From Symsagittifera roscoffensis (taxonomy: Eukaryota > Xenacoelomorpha > Acoela > Convolutidae): a DNA stretch of 64,000 bases. Both the position numbers and the translations under genes were made by a program. Below the pieces are notes generated by a model. The model made no database searches, was not told the origin of the DNA, and was given only the letters and a program-made list of their open reading frames with translations. The stretch covers positions 45,828,515 to 45,892,514 of the forward strand of contig NC_087067.1 in assembly GCF_963678635.1 (NCBI RefSeq), in the 5' to 3' direction. Positions 53,413-61,476 of the stretch are shown here, one piece after another. The first letter of the stretch is position 1, and every line of letters starts with the position of its first letter.

Positions 53413-53739
53413 TTGTATTTGAACTTTTTGCAAATCACTGTAATTACCTGCAAAAACGACAAGCTAGTTTTGAACACGTTGAAATTAAAGGAACGAATGA
53501 AACCACCAGCAGACAGATCTGGTTATTATTTCATAAGTCATTCTTCGAGACAAGTTGCACATCACAAATTAGTTCGCAGATACCTACATACCGAAAACTC
53601 GTAAGACCTTTGAAAAAAAAATGCATTGAAGAAAGCGTAAGAAGATGTTGATCTGAACCTCGACTCTGTTTACCCGCAATAAGGTTTCGTGGACAATCAT
53701 CAATCATAATAGATTTCAAAGGTCTGTCTCCATAAAACT
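53413..53739. other. Weak exon candidates on both strands
   Basis: The plus strand is open up to the codon before GTAAGA, a strong donor at 53601 (residues near the end: SSRQVAHHKLVRRYLHTENS). The minus strand has TAATTTTAG followed by an open stretch from about 53739 downwards (FYGDRPLKSIMIDDCPRNLI and onward). Both stretches are less AT-rich than their surroundings. They cannot easily both be coding, and I recognise neither. Either may be a single exon of a gene whose other exons are outside my reach, or chance. Confidence 0.2.
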
Positions 53740-54059
53740 CTAAAATTATCGACTATAATTGATTAATAACTGATAATAAACTAAATAAAAAAGAAATCAG
53801 TTTAAACCAATTTAAACAAATAATTTGGATTATAATGAATTATAATGAATTGTAACGGTTTATGATAGATTATAATGAATTGTAAGGCATCATATTTTGT
53901 TTCACACAAAAGCCTAGATTTTCAAAATAGTTTTAAGCTTTCCTAGTAGTTTCAAAACTTGAACATTGCAATCGTTAATTTGCGATTTACAATTGGCTTG
54001 TAAGATTTGTTATATTAGTTTTTTTCTAAATTATTTTTACAATTTTTTCTAATCAATTT
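53740..54059. other. AT-rich flank with TTATAATGAA repeats
   Basis: ATTATAATGAATT and variants recur at about 53830-53885. The reverse form AATTCATTATAAT occurs at about 54636-54648, on the far side of the G/C-skewed patch. These could be inverted ends of an element enclosing the patch, but no target duplication is evident. Confidence 0.35.
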
Positions 54060-54545
54060 TTTATTTGAGGAACGCCGCCCACCACCCATTTACGCCGCGC
54101 AAAGCTTATGCGCAACATTCTTACTTCCTCCACTTACCAACCCTCCCCCACTATTATCCCTTCTAAACACAATTACCCAAGTCCCCAATCTCGCCACCTA
54201 TTCCATTAAGCCCCAAACCCCCAACACGGGGTGGTGGGGTAAGGTCGATGAGAGTTAGGTAGGAGTGTATTTGTTGGGGAAGATAAGTAAGTGAAGGGTG
54301 TTAAATATGTAAATTGCGAAAAAACTTTTTTCTCCTGTTTTTTCAACGATTAGATTTTTTGAAAATGTTGAAAAATGCAGGCGTGGGGATTCAGACGGGT
54401 TTGGAGACGGTTAAGCGTGGGGAGGGGGAAATATGAGGGGATTAAGTATTGGGGGGGGGGGCTAAAATGGGGAGGGGGTTAATTGTTTGAGGGGGATGAA
54501 AAGGTGAGGGGATGGGGGTAAACATTGGGGCACTTCACACGGAAG
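54060..54545 (+). repeat. C-rich then G-rich strand-asymmetric patch with G-quadruplex potential
   Basis: About 54065-54225 is rich in C-tracts (CCACC, CCCTCCCCC, CCCCAAACCCCC). At AACACGGGGTGG the bias flips, and about 54226-54540 is G-rich, with tracts GGAGGGGG, GAGGGG, an 11-12-base G run, GGGGAGGGGG and GAGGGGG within 120 bases (54415-54530). The two halves are loosely complementary. It interrupts very AT-rich DNA and has no reading frame. Quadruplex or i-motif formation is an inference from the tracts. Confidence 0.7.
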
Positions 54546-55240
54546 GGCGTTGATTTTTCAAAAAATAAGTAGAAGTGAGTAGGTTTAAAAATCCAGAGAG
54601 CTGTAAGAAATGTAGAAAAAGCTGCAGATTTAAAATTCATTATAATCGAGTTAAATTTTTTGAAAGTAATGGATTATAATAGATAATGGATACGTGAGAA
54701 ATCAGTACTGCAATTTTTCTGCAACTTAGTATGTATGAGTTGCTGAGGCGAGTGTTTTTTGACAATTTTTGAGTTAAATCTTTATCCTATGGGAATCAGA
54801 AAAGAGAAAAAAGTAAAATTTGTATAGGATTTGGCTGCTTTTCCTTTCAATTAATTAGAAGATAACGTGCTGAAAAAAGCTAAGGAGGATAAAAACTTTT
54901 TAAATGCCTAAGAACTGATCTTTGAAGATCAATTCGCAATAAATTGGCAGGAAAGATACCGGACTCTTTTTGAAAGATAAGAGGAGAAAACTACTATTTC
55001 CCATGTCAACGCTCTACCCTCCTTCAGAACAATTGTTTATCGGCGCTTTTAGATAACTTCAGGTATGATGGAAAAAAACCGATGTCTTTGAGTGGTAACA
55101 AAGATGATGGTGATTGAATACGGGGGTGAAAATCTGAGTCTTTGTTCATTAAGGTCGCCCTTGATCTTGGAGGCTAACTAATAGTTGCATAGGTTGTCAA
55201 TTATTCGTTAAAAAAATAATACTCATAATTAAATTTGTTT
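54546..55240. other. AT-rich intergenic sequence, nothing recognised
   Basis: I see no supported frame, element end or RNA gene. The segment ends just before the T-rich run that may be the acceptor of the first visible exon of the gene remnant downstream. Confidence 0.5.
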
Positions 55241-56811
55241 CTTGGAGACAGATCGCTGAAAAAAGTCCTGTCACTCCTGCAACCGGCAGCTATTCTGACC
55301 AGGTCCCCCCTTTGATACTTTTCCTGAAATCCATTTTTTGCCGACGGACCCTAAAATTTTTCTAAAGGCACCTTAGGCGCCAATATATACTAACTTTGAG
55401 GGGGAGCGCGCGCAAAAAAAAACGCGATTTTTTTGTCAAAATTTTTCAAAAAGTGCCCAAAAACGGCTTTTTTGACTGTTTTTTCAAAAATTTGGCTGCG
55501 GCGCAGAAAATTTAGCCAAAATAGAGGCAAAACAGTGCTTTGGGAGAGCTCGAAAAATCAATTTGTTCGACCTAAAAAAAAGGTCGTCAAAATTTTGGAA
55601 AATTTTTTGAAAATCCGCTTCCCCCCTCAAGAAAATCCTAGATCCGCCCCTGATTCTGACATGCATTGTGGCACAAAACATGCTCATAATGATTGAATTG
55701 GTCACGTGCAAGGCACCTTCCATAATTGTGGGACCCGATGAGAAAGAAGGTATTGAAAACCTAGGTGAGATAGCTACATTGGGAGCTCTAGCTGCTGTGA
55801 GAAGCACAATTGCAGTAGTTGCTGTAGGAAGTGCAATTATCTTTTCTGGTGGAACTGCTTTTGTAGTTATTAGTACCTGTGACTCTGGCAGCATTAGCCG
55901 CTGGAGAGTTCGTTAGGAGACCTGGATCTGTTTATCAAGCCAACGTACTGACATCTGTATTGGCACTCACATTTGTTGAAGTGGTCCAAAGAAAAAGTCT
56001 TAGGTCTTTTTTGCATTTTTTGCGGCAGTGGCCGAGGGGTAATTTATGGATTAATTGTACTGGAAATTGGATAAAACTGAACAGAATTGATGTTATCGGG
56101 GAAGTTTAGATATTTGATCTTATTTAATTATTTAATAGATTATTTATTTTCTTAGGATCCATTCCAAAACACAGATAGAGATCCATCTAATTGAGTGGGA
56201 TCCGATAAGGTACCAGTTGCTGGGTACGATCACAGTCCACGCGACAGCCTTTGACATTGTACCTCCGGGAGAAGACTACAAGGTCCATAAGATGCGATTG
56301 CAATGAGTGTGGAGCTCTACAGCATCCATCTATATCTCCTAAAGGGTTCAAAGAGGACATGTGGAAATTGCAGGCGTCAACTGGCAGCTTTGTAGCACAA
56401 ATCTTTGCAAAAATTGTGCTCAGGTGCATATTCACAAAACAAGAAGGGGGCAAGTTTACAAAGTTATCGGAGGCATATATCCGAAATTTTTTTTTTCTTT
56501 TTTTTTGCTTTTTTTTCTAGCCGGACTGTCCAAACACCGACAAAAGCGGACTGGACCGTGATATGGATCAAAAAATCTTGACCGCTTGTCCAGCTGACAT
56601 TAAAAGGCTTTGAGGCGTTCTCCTGGTGGCCCTCTTCATCCCAGTATCTTTGAATCTGTGGACCGAACTAGTTACCCGCCTCCAGTGCACAGTTTGGCCT
56701 CGTAATGCAGAGTTTTGTAAAAGTGGCTTGAATGAAAAAACCACCCTGAGCATATATAACTTACTTTCTTCGAAAGTCGGAACAATAAAAGCAACGCGTG
56801 AAGATTTGTAG
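55241..56811 (+). pseudogene. Remnant of a multi-exon gene for a multi-pass membrane-type protein, split by a MITE
   Basis: Removing the MITE and one target copy leaves a continuous frame across its site (KKVLSLLQPAAILTCIVAQN, then MLIMIELVTCK). It continues to a second hydrophobic block (AVRSTIAVVAVGSAIIFSGG) and, after frame changes, a third (ANVLTSVLALTFVEVV) and fourth (VFFAFFAAVAEG). A later exon follows TTATTTTCTTAG (56147-56155) and reads IHSKTQIEIHLIEWDPIRYQ and onward. The same frame resumes beyond stops as a Cys/His segment (QLCSTNLCKNCAQVHIHKT). A last exon follows a T-rich run and CTAG (about 56519) and reads PDCPNTDKSGLDRDMDQ; after another stop come GVLLVALFIPVSLNLWTELV and CTVWPRNAEFCKSG, ending near 56808. 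At least three in-frame stops and two or three frame changes argue that it is dead, though some may be unrecognised introns. I do not recognise the family. A four-to-five-segment membrane protein with Cys-rich outer parts is the best description. Confidence 0.5.
55300..55652 (+). mobile_element. hAT-like MITE, copy 2, 353 bp, inserted in a coding exon
   Basis: The element begins CAGGTCCCCCC and ends CCTAGATCCGCCCCTG. It is flanked by a perfect 8-bp target duplication, ATTCTGAC (55292-55299 and 55653-55660), the size typical of hAT transposition. The right end matches the family terminus, while the left terminal repeat has decayed. The interior shares GACCCTAAAATTTTTCTAAA, GGCGCCAATATATACTAAC and CTGCGGCGCAGAAAATTT with the other copies. 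It carries no transposase. An antisense frame (55484-55894) crosses it and is not a gene. Confidence 0.88.
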
Positions 56812-56832
56812 ATTTGTTCCCAAAAATTTGGA

Positions 56833-57078
56833 AGCGTGAGGCGTCAATTCGTAACGGGCGACAATTCATAACAGGCGACAATTCGTAACAAGGCATAAAA
56901 TCGTAACAGTAGATTAAGCGGTGAACACTTGTTCACTCGCAGTACTCCTCAACTGCTGGATGTAAGCGCAGCGGAGCAAAGCGGAGCAAGCTTATGCTAC
57001 TTGCCATTACCTTGTTACGAATTGTCGCTTGTTACGAATTGTCGTCAGTTACAAATTGTCGCCTGTTACGAATTGTCA
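56833..57078. repeat. Foldback structure built of 19-bp repeats
   Basis: The left arm (about 56840-56907) has repeats of the form GGCGACAATTCGTAACA. The right arm (about 57010-57078) has the reverse complement, CTTGTTACGAATTGTCGCC. The innermost 17 bases, GACAATTCGTAACAAGG and CCTTGTTACGAATTGTC, are perfect complements about 115 bases apart. Each arm has three to four units with a 19-base period. The arms could fold into a long imperfect hairpin. This is typical of foldback or MITE-like elements with subterminal repeats, but outer ends and a target duplication are not clear. Confidence 0.7.
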
Positions 57079-57165
57079 CCCTACCATTTTCAAGCAGTCG
57101 CATCGCAAAAATTGATTTTCCGACTTGGCGGTGCAACTCAAGTTCGGCTATGCTGATTAAAATGT
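57000..57165 (+). repeat. Q element, copy 1 (19-bp repeat cluster plus about 85-bp tail)
   Basis: The right arm of the foldback is followed by CCCTACCATTTT, AAGCAGTCGCATCGC and ACTTGGCGGTGCAACTCAAG, then TTCGGCTATGCT. The same order, with a few changes, follows the second repeat cluster at 57783-57978. The repeat cluster and this tail therefore move or duplicate together. Confidence 0.75.
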
Positions 57166-57169
57166 GTAT

Positions 57170-57775
57170 ATACAGTGAAAATTAGAAAAAAAAGTTGACA
57201 TTTGGATATCCGCTTTTCAAACACGCACACGCAATGTAACAATTTTTGGGTGAAAATGGTTTTTTTCCACATATTCTTATTGTAATAAAATTTGGCATGT
57301 GAACTATTATTTATTCTCCATACAAAAACTCTTGGTTGAACCCTGAAACCTGGGGGGAAGCTTTTGTAAGCTAGGGTCAGCGTACAGAGAGGGAAAAGAC
57401 TGATAAAAAATTGTAGATATTGTTTTTCAGTGACGCCCGAGAAACTTCTAGGTCTTCGGTCAAAACTGAGTGTTAAATCAGTAGTAAATGACAAGATTAT
57501 GTGTGGCGAGGGAGTTGAATTTCTGAAACGCACCCGAGTTAAGACACCAACATTTAAAAAAGCAGAAATGCTTCATAGGTAAAAACCAGAAGAACGCTGA
57601 CTCATCTTATTTCATAGATGCCGGATATTTTTGTTCCATTGCAGCACTGGAACATTGATAACAGCGAGCTTTATCGTCAATGACTTAATTTCACTTTTAA
57701 TTTTTGTTATTCGCCTTCAAACATACTCTGGGATATAAATATAGGCTTCATGAGGTCCGATATATATTCGACGCT
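57170..57775 (+). repeat. P segment, copy 1 (shorter, exon remnant truncated)
   Basis: Matches 59268-60125 through many landmarks: TTCAAACACGCAC, TTGGCATGTGAACTATT, AGACTGAT, the exon-like TGACNCCCGAGAAA block, GCAGAAATG or GCAGAACTG, ATTTCATAGAT, CGAGCTTTATC and CTTTCAAACATAC. Within it, 57433 onward reads VTPEKLLGLRSKLSVKSVVN and continues to FLKRTRV. Relative to copy 2 this frame lacks one codon and then the coding end, through a deletion of about 35 bases. An approximately 200-base stretch before the exon is also absent. A long antisense frame (57138-57533) is not shared by copy 2. Confidence 0.75.
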
Positions 57776-57782
57776 TATTTTC

Positions 57783-57978
57783 TAATTGTCACTTGTTACG
57801 AAATATCGTTAGTTACAAATTGTCGCCTGTTACGAATTGTCGCTTGTAACAGGTTATCGACAGTTACAAAATGTTGCCTGTTACGAATTATTGCCCTACC
57901 ATTTTGAAGCAGTCGCATCGCTAAAATTAAATTTTCTGACTTGGCGGTGCAACTCAAGTTCGGCTATGCTAATTAAAT
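57783..57978 (+). repeat. Q element, copy 2
   Basis: Five to six degenerate units of TTGTTACGAATTGTCGCC lie in one orientation at 57787-57893. They are followed by the same tail as copy 1 (CCCTACCATTTTGAAGCAG ... GGCTATGCTAATTAAA). There is no inverted partner cluster here. Together with P copy 1 in front of it, this shows a Q-P tandem duplication, since broken up by about 1.3 kb between this Q copy and P copy 2. Confidence 0.75.
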
Positions 57979-58330
57979 GGAATTAAATGACCGAAACTAA
58001 TTAGGAATGTTTTTGAACCATTACACCAGTGTTCGCCAGAGTTTTAAGGCCGAAAGTTTTGTCAATATAAATAATTCCCATGTTACGTTCAGACAACAAA
58101 ATTGGACTGAAAACGGATCTAAATCTAATTTCTCTAGCGAAAAAATGTATTATAATGGATTATACAAAAAGTGGAAAATAACATTAAAATGGATCTTTTC
58201 CACTCTATTTTCGTTTCACATCTTGCAAAATGATGCAAAAATCTCTGCAATTATCAATTGAGTATTGCAAAATTTTCGCAAAGCGAGTGTACGGCCTAAT
58301 CCATTTCTAAACCTAAACTCAAATTGGAAA
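57979..58330. other. AT-rich sequence between duplicated segments, nothing recognised
   Basis: One open stretch (58007-58261) is AT-rich, has no domain and no second copy, and is not supported as a gene. TATTATAATGGATTATA near 58148 is a small quasi-palindrome similar to those around the 54-kb skewed patch. Confidence 0.45.
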
Positions 58331-58334
58331 AAAG

Positions 58335-58485
58335 ATTCCGTTAACCTCCACTCCCCTTGTTTGCCCCTTTGCTCCCTTACAACCCCTGTCTCAGTGTTTT
58401 TCCCCGTGCCCCCCATCAGCATCACTCCTCCCCTCAATTGATCACTTGCAAATTCCCCGCCACCTGAACCAACCCCAAAAAAATG
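58335..58485 (-). repeat. Second C-rich (G-rich on the minus strand) patch
   Basis: C-tracts (CCACTCCCC, GCCCCTTTGCTCCC, AACCCC, TTCCCCGTGCCCCCC, CTCCCCTC, ATTCCCCGCC, CCAACCCC) cluster in about 150 bases of otherwise AT-rich DNA. Like the 54-kb patch, it is flanked on both sides by TTATAAT motifs (58147 and 58518), so the two may be copies of one rapidly changing element. No frame is supported on either strand. Confidence 0.5.
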
Positions 58486-59267
58486 AATATAATGAGAAAA
58501 AGATGCCAAAAACGTTGCCATTATAATAGTTTAAAAGTACCAAATTAAGCATTTTTTTCTAATTTATTAGAAATCAAATTGATCATTTCGTTGAGCATTA
58601 GTTTGCATTATAATTTCACAAAAATCGTTTTTAAATCCACATATTCTCAATATTTTTTGCTCTAAAACAACAAAAATTAGAGCCAAAATAACATCCTCTT
58701 TTTTGCTAGTTTCTTTGTTTAACAGTTGTTTTCAGCCAATTTCATAAACAAAATTAGTTTTGGGACATTAATGAAAACTTTCTACAATGTTCTACAATTA
58801 TTCTATAAAATCTCAATTCATTCAACCTCGAAATCTATTTGGAAAACCGCACTAATTTAATTTTTGAAGATTTTTATGCAAAAATAGCTGGCTCAAAAAC
58901 AATTACAGGTAATAAAACTCTAAACATTAGCACATTAAATTCACTAAAAACAGTGAATTTGAAACAGTGAGTTTAAACAATCAATTGAGCAGTTTTCATA
59001 GGAGTGTCGCCGCCAGTGTTTTTCGCCTTGTCGTTTGTTTTGCCTCTGAGCGAGTTCTGTTGCGGCATTTCATCCTGCTGAAACATTGCGAACCAATTTT
59101 GTAAATTCGTTTTAAATAAATATTTTTTGTTGGAAACGATCAGCGATAGAACTCAGTGCATCAAGCAAAATGCATTCATTCGAAAACAAATCCAGTTTCT
59201 TTCAAAAACAGATTGATAGCTTGTTTTGAGTTTTTAAAAGAAAAGATTTTCGTTAGGGCCTGCCTTC
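58486..59267. other. AT-rich stretch, nothing recognised
   Basis: Simple AT-rich DNA with no open frame of note, no inverted ends and no RNA-like structure that I can support. Confidence 0.5.
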
Positions 59268-60125
59268 ACATTTTCACAGTGAAGGTTATTGAAAAGTAGA
59301 CATTTCGATGCCCGCTCTTCAAACACGCACATGCAATGTAAAAAATTTCAGGTGAAATTTTTTTTTCACATATTCGGATTGTAATAAAAATTGGCATGTG
59401 AACTATTTTTTATACACAATTCAAAACCTTACAAAACTACAGGTTGAATCATGAAACCAGGGGAAAAATTTTTGTAACCGGGGTGAGCGCAGGGCGAAGG
59501 AAGAGACTGATGAAAAATTCTTTGGAAAAGGTTATTTAATTGCAATCAAGATAAATTTTTTTGCACTGATTTTTCCATTCCTCTTTTCATCTTTTCATTA
59601 ATAATTTACTTAACTATCGGTTATAATTACTATGAAAGCATCACAAAAATGCCGTTTTTTGGACCCATTTGGGAAGTTTTTAGCCAAATTTGAGTTGTTT
59701 TAGCATGCCCTTCGTCTTCAAAAAAGTTTTCTCAGTGACTCCCGAGAAATTTCAAGGTCTTCGGCGGTCAAAAGTTAGTGTTAAAGCAGTAGCAAATGAC
59801 GACATTATGTTTGATGAGGGAACTGGATTTCTGAAAGGAACCCGCGTGGACTTCGCAGATCTAATCAATTTTGTTTCAGAGTTATAACACCATCATTTCA
59901 AAAAGCAGAACTGTTTTATAGCTATAAAAAGGACAACGATGACTCATCGTATTTCATAGATTAAAAATATATTTTTTGCAGTACTGGATCCTTGATTACT
60001 ACGAGCTTTATCATCAATGACTCAGCGTACAGTCAGAAATTAAAATTCACTTTTCAATTTTTGTTTTTAACTTTCAAACATACCCTGTGATAGAAGTATA
60101 CGCTCCATGAGATCAGATATAATTT
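59268..60125 (+). repeat. P segment, copy 2 (longer)
   Basis: Sister of 57170-57775, sharing the landmarks listed there. It contains an extra stretch of about 200 bases before the exon-like block and keeps the full 60-codon frame. The copies differ by many substitutions and indels outside the frame, so the duplication is old. Confidence 0.75.
59705..59887 (+). CDS. Small conserved reading frame or terminal exon, 60 codons, unknown function
   Basis: The frame runs from ATG (59705) to TAA (59887). It starts MPFVFKKVFSVTPEKFQGLR, continues through RSKVSVKAVANDDIMFDEGT, and ends GFLKGTRVDFADLINFVSEL. The related stretch in P copy 1 keeps the frame. The two differ by a whole-codon gap plus substitutions, many conservative (V/L, K/R, A/S/V), as expected if the sequence has been protein-coding. 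A TTCTCAG just before GTGACT, matched by TTTTTCAG in copy 1, could instead be an acceptor, making this the last exon of a longer gene. I do not recognise the family. There is no signal peptide or membrane segment. Whether it is expressed is unknown. Confidence 0.35.
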   Translation: MPFVFKKVFSVTPEKFQGLRRSKVSVKAVANDDIMFDEGTGFLKGTRVDFADLINFVSEL

Positions 60126-60218
60126 TTACGCAACAGCATAGCAACTAAGAGTAAATATTATCGAGGTAACCAGTTGATTAGATTTGGAAGCAGATAACTT
60201 GAAAGAGTCGGGGTAGTA

Positions 60219-60385
60219 CCCGGGTAGAGGTGCTCGACTTATGTTTCGACTTTGAAAGAAGAGCAAGTGCAGTTTTGCGACTGAAATTCCGCGGTCAAGA
60301 AGCAATTTTAAGCCGAGCACAAAGTCGAAACATACCCGATTTTGGCCGAAAGAGTCGAAACATATATCGAGCACCTAGACCCGAG
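60219..60385. mobile_element. 167-bp MITE with about 35-bp imperfect inverted ends and TA target site
   Basis: The left end CCCGGGTAGAGGTGCTCGAC, followed by TTATGTTTCGACTTT, pairs with the right end, which on the reverse strand reads CTCGGGTCTAGGTGCTCGAT then ATATGTTTCGACTCT. About 29 of 35 bases match. TA flanks both sides (60217-60218 and 60386-60387). AAAGTCGAAACATA occurs once more inside the right half, so the element is partly a nested palindrome. The family resembles Tc1/mariner-type MITEs in its target choice only. Confidence 0.7.
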
Positions 60386-60425
60386 TATGGAAACGTACTG
60401 CAATTTTTTTCGGAATTTCAAAAAT

Positions 60426-60702
60426 GCGGAATTTCAAAAAATTTTCGAAAATTTTGACTTTTTTTAGGTCGACCAAATTGATTTTCCGAGCTCTCCTAAA
60501 GCACTAAAAAGATGCCGTTTTGGCCAGATTTTGTGCGCCGCAGGCAAATTTTTGAAAAAACAGGCCAAAAAAAGGCGCTCTCCCTCAAAGTTAGTATATA
60601 TTGGCGCCCAAGGCGCCTTTAGAAAAATTTTAGGGTCGGTCGACAGGGGATCGAATCCCTGAAAAGGGAAGCGTCCTGCCCTCCCCCCCAAATCCGCCCC
60701 TG
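60426..60702 (-). mobile_element. hAT-like MITE, copy 3, one end lost
   Basis: On the reverse strand it begins CAGGGGCGGATTTGGGGGG and continues with GACCCTAAAATTTTTCTAAA, GCGCCAATATATACTAACTT, TGCGGCGCACAAAATCTGG and GGAGAGCTCGGAAAATCAAT, all shared with the 55300 copy. Homology stops at about 60426, where the other terminal repeat should be. There the sequence passes into AATTTC-rich DNA next to the 167-bp MITE. ATTTATTT follows the intact end, but no matching duplication is seen on the broken side. A tRNA-like GATCGAATCCCT inside it is only a sequence variant. Confidence 0.75.
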
Positions 60703-61262
60703 ATTTATTTATTTAATTATTTATTCCGACAGACCAGTTGGATGGGGAGGGCACCGTAAATTTTTAAATTTGCTCCTGATTTTGACCATAAGGTAAATTC
60801 ACGTCATGTCATGGTAGATACAATTAGGCTTCTTCGATTTATAGCCTTCCAGTATGGTAACATAACAGGTAATGAGTTTGCAGTCAAGGGCAAGGCAGAG
60901 AGAAGAAACATCTGATCAGAAAGTTCTGGAACTTTCCGTGAATAGACAAAGTCCAGTATGCAATGTCAGCCGAAAAGCAGTGAAAAAGCTTGGTTAACCC
61001 TATTCCAGCTTATTTTATGTTTTTTTAGCTAGTTTTCAGATCGGCTTTTTACCCATTTATCATTTCCTGAAAATTACCCTATCTACGTTCCGCCGACTTA
61101 CCCAAAACTTTGCGGTGGGATGCAAGCCAGCCGAGTTTTTGGTACTGTTACAAACTAGTTATCTCTAACATTGATGTAACAGATACAAAGTTCATGCAAA
61201 TTCAGTCAAAAGACATAGCATCCGGCTGATTTATACACAGTGACATAACTTTTGGCTGTTTT
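60703..61262. other. Intergenic sequence, nothing recognised
   Basis: No supported frame or RNA gene. ATTTATTTATTTAATTATTT directly after the MITE is low-complexity sequence. Confidence 0.45.
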
Positions 61263-61476
61263 AATTGGACTAATTTTTCGACCATGCCGCAACTAATTTT
61301 GCGACCATGTGTGAGCGACTAATTTTTTTTACCGGTGCGATTAATTTTTCGATCATACCGTGACTAATTTTTTGACCGTCGCGACTAATTTTTCGACCGC
61401 CGCGACTAATTTTTTGATCATGCCACGACTAAATTTTCGACCATGCGGCGACTAAAATTTCGACCATCGCGACCGA
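61263..61476 (+). repeat. Degenerate minisatellite, about 20-24-bp unit, eight to nine copies
   Basis: Units of the form GCGACTAATTTTTCGACCAT repeat with variable spacing of 20-24 bases (ATGCCG, CGCCG and similar at the joints). Copies differ at several bases, including AACTAATTTTGCGACCATG and CGACTAAAATTTCGACCATC. The unit has partial dyad symmetry between CGACTAA and TTTTTCG. It is non-coding. Confidence 0.8.

Noticed and set aside
55484-55894. 136-codon minus-strand frame
   Set aside because: It crosses the MITE boundary and lies antisense to the exon whose frame continues across the empty site.
57138-57533. 131-codon minus-strand frame
   Set aside because: It lies in P copy 1 and is not preserved in P copy 2, while the plus-strand VTPEK frame is.
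60640-60672. tRNA-like T-arm (GGGGATCGAATCCC)
   Set aside because: It is inside the hAT-like MITE and aligns with non-tRNA sequence in the sister copy; no cloverleaf can be drawn around it.
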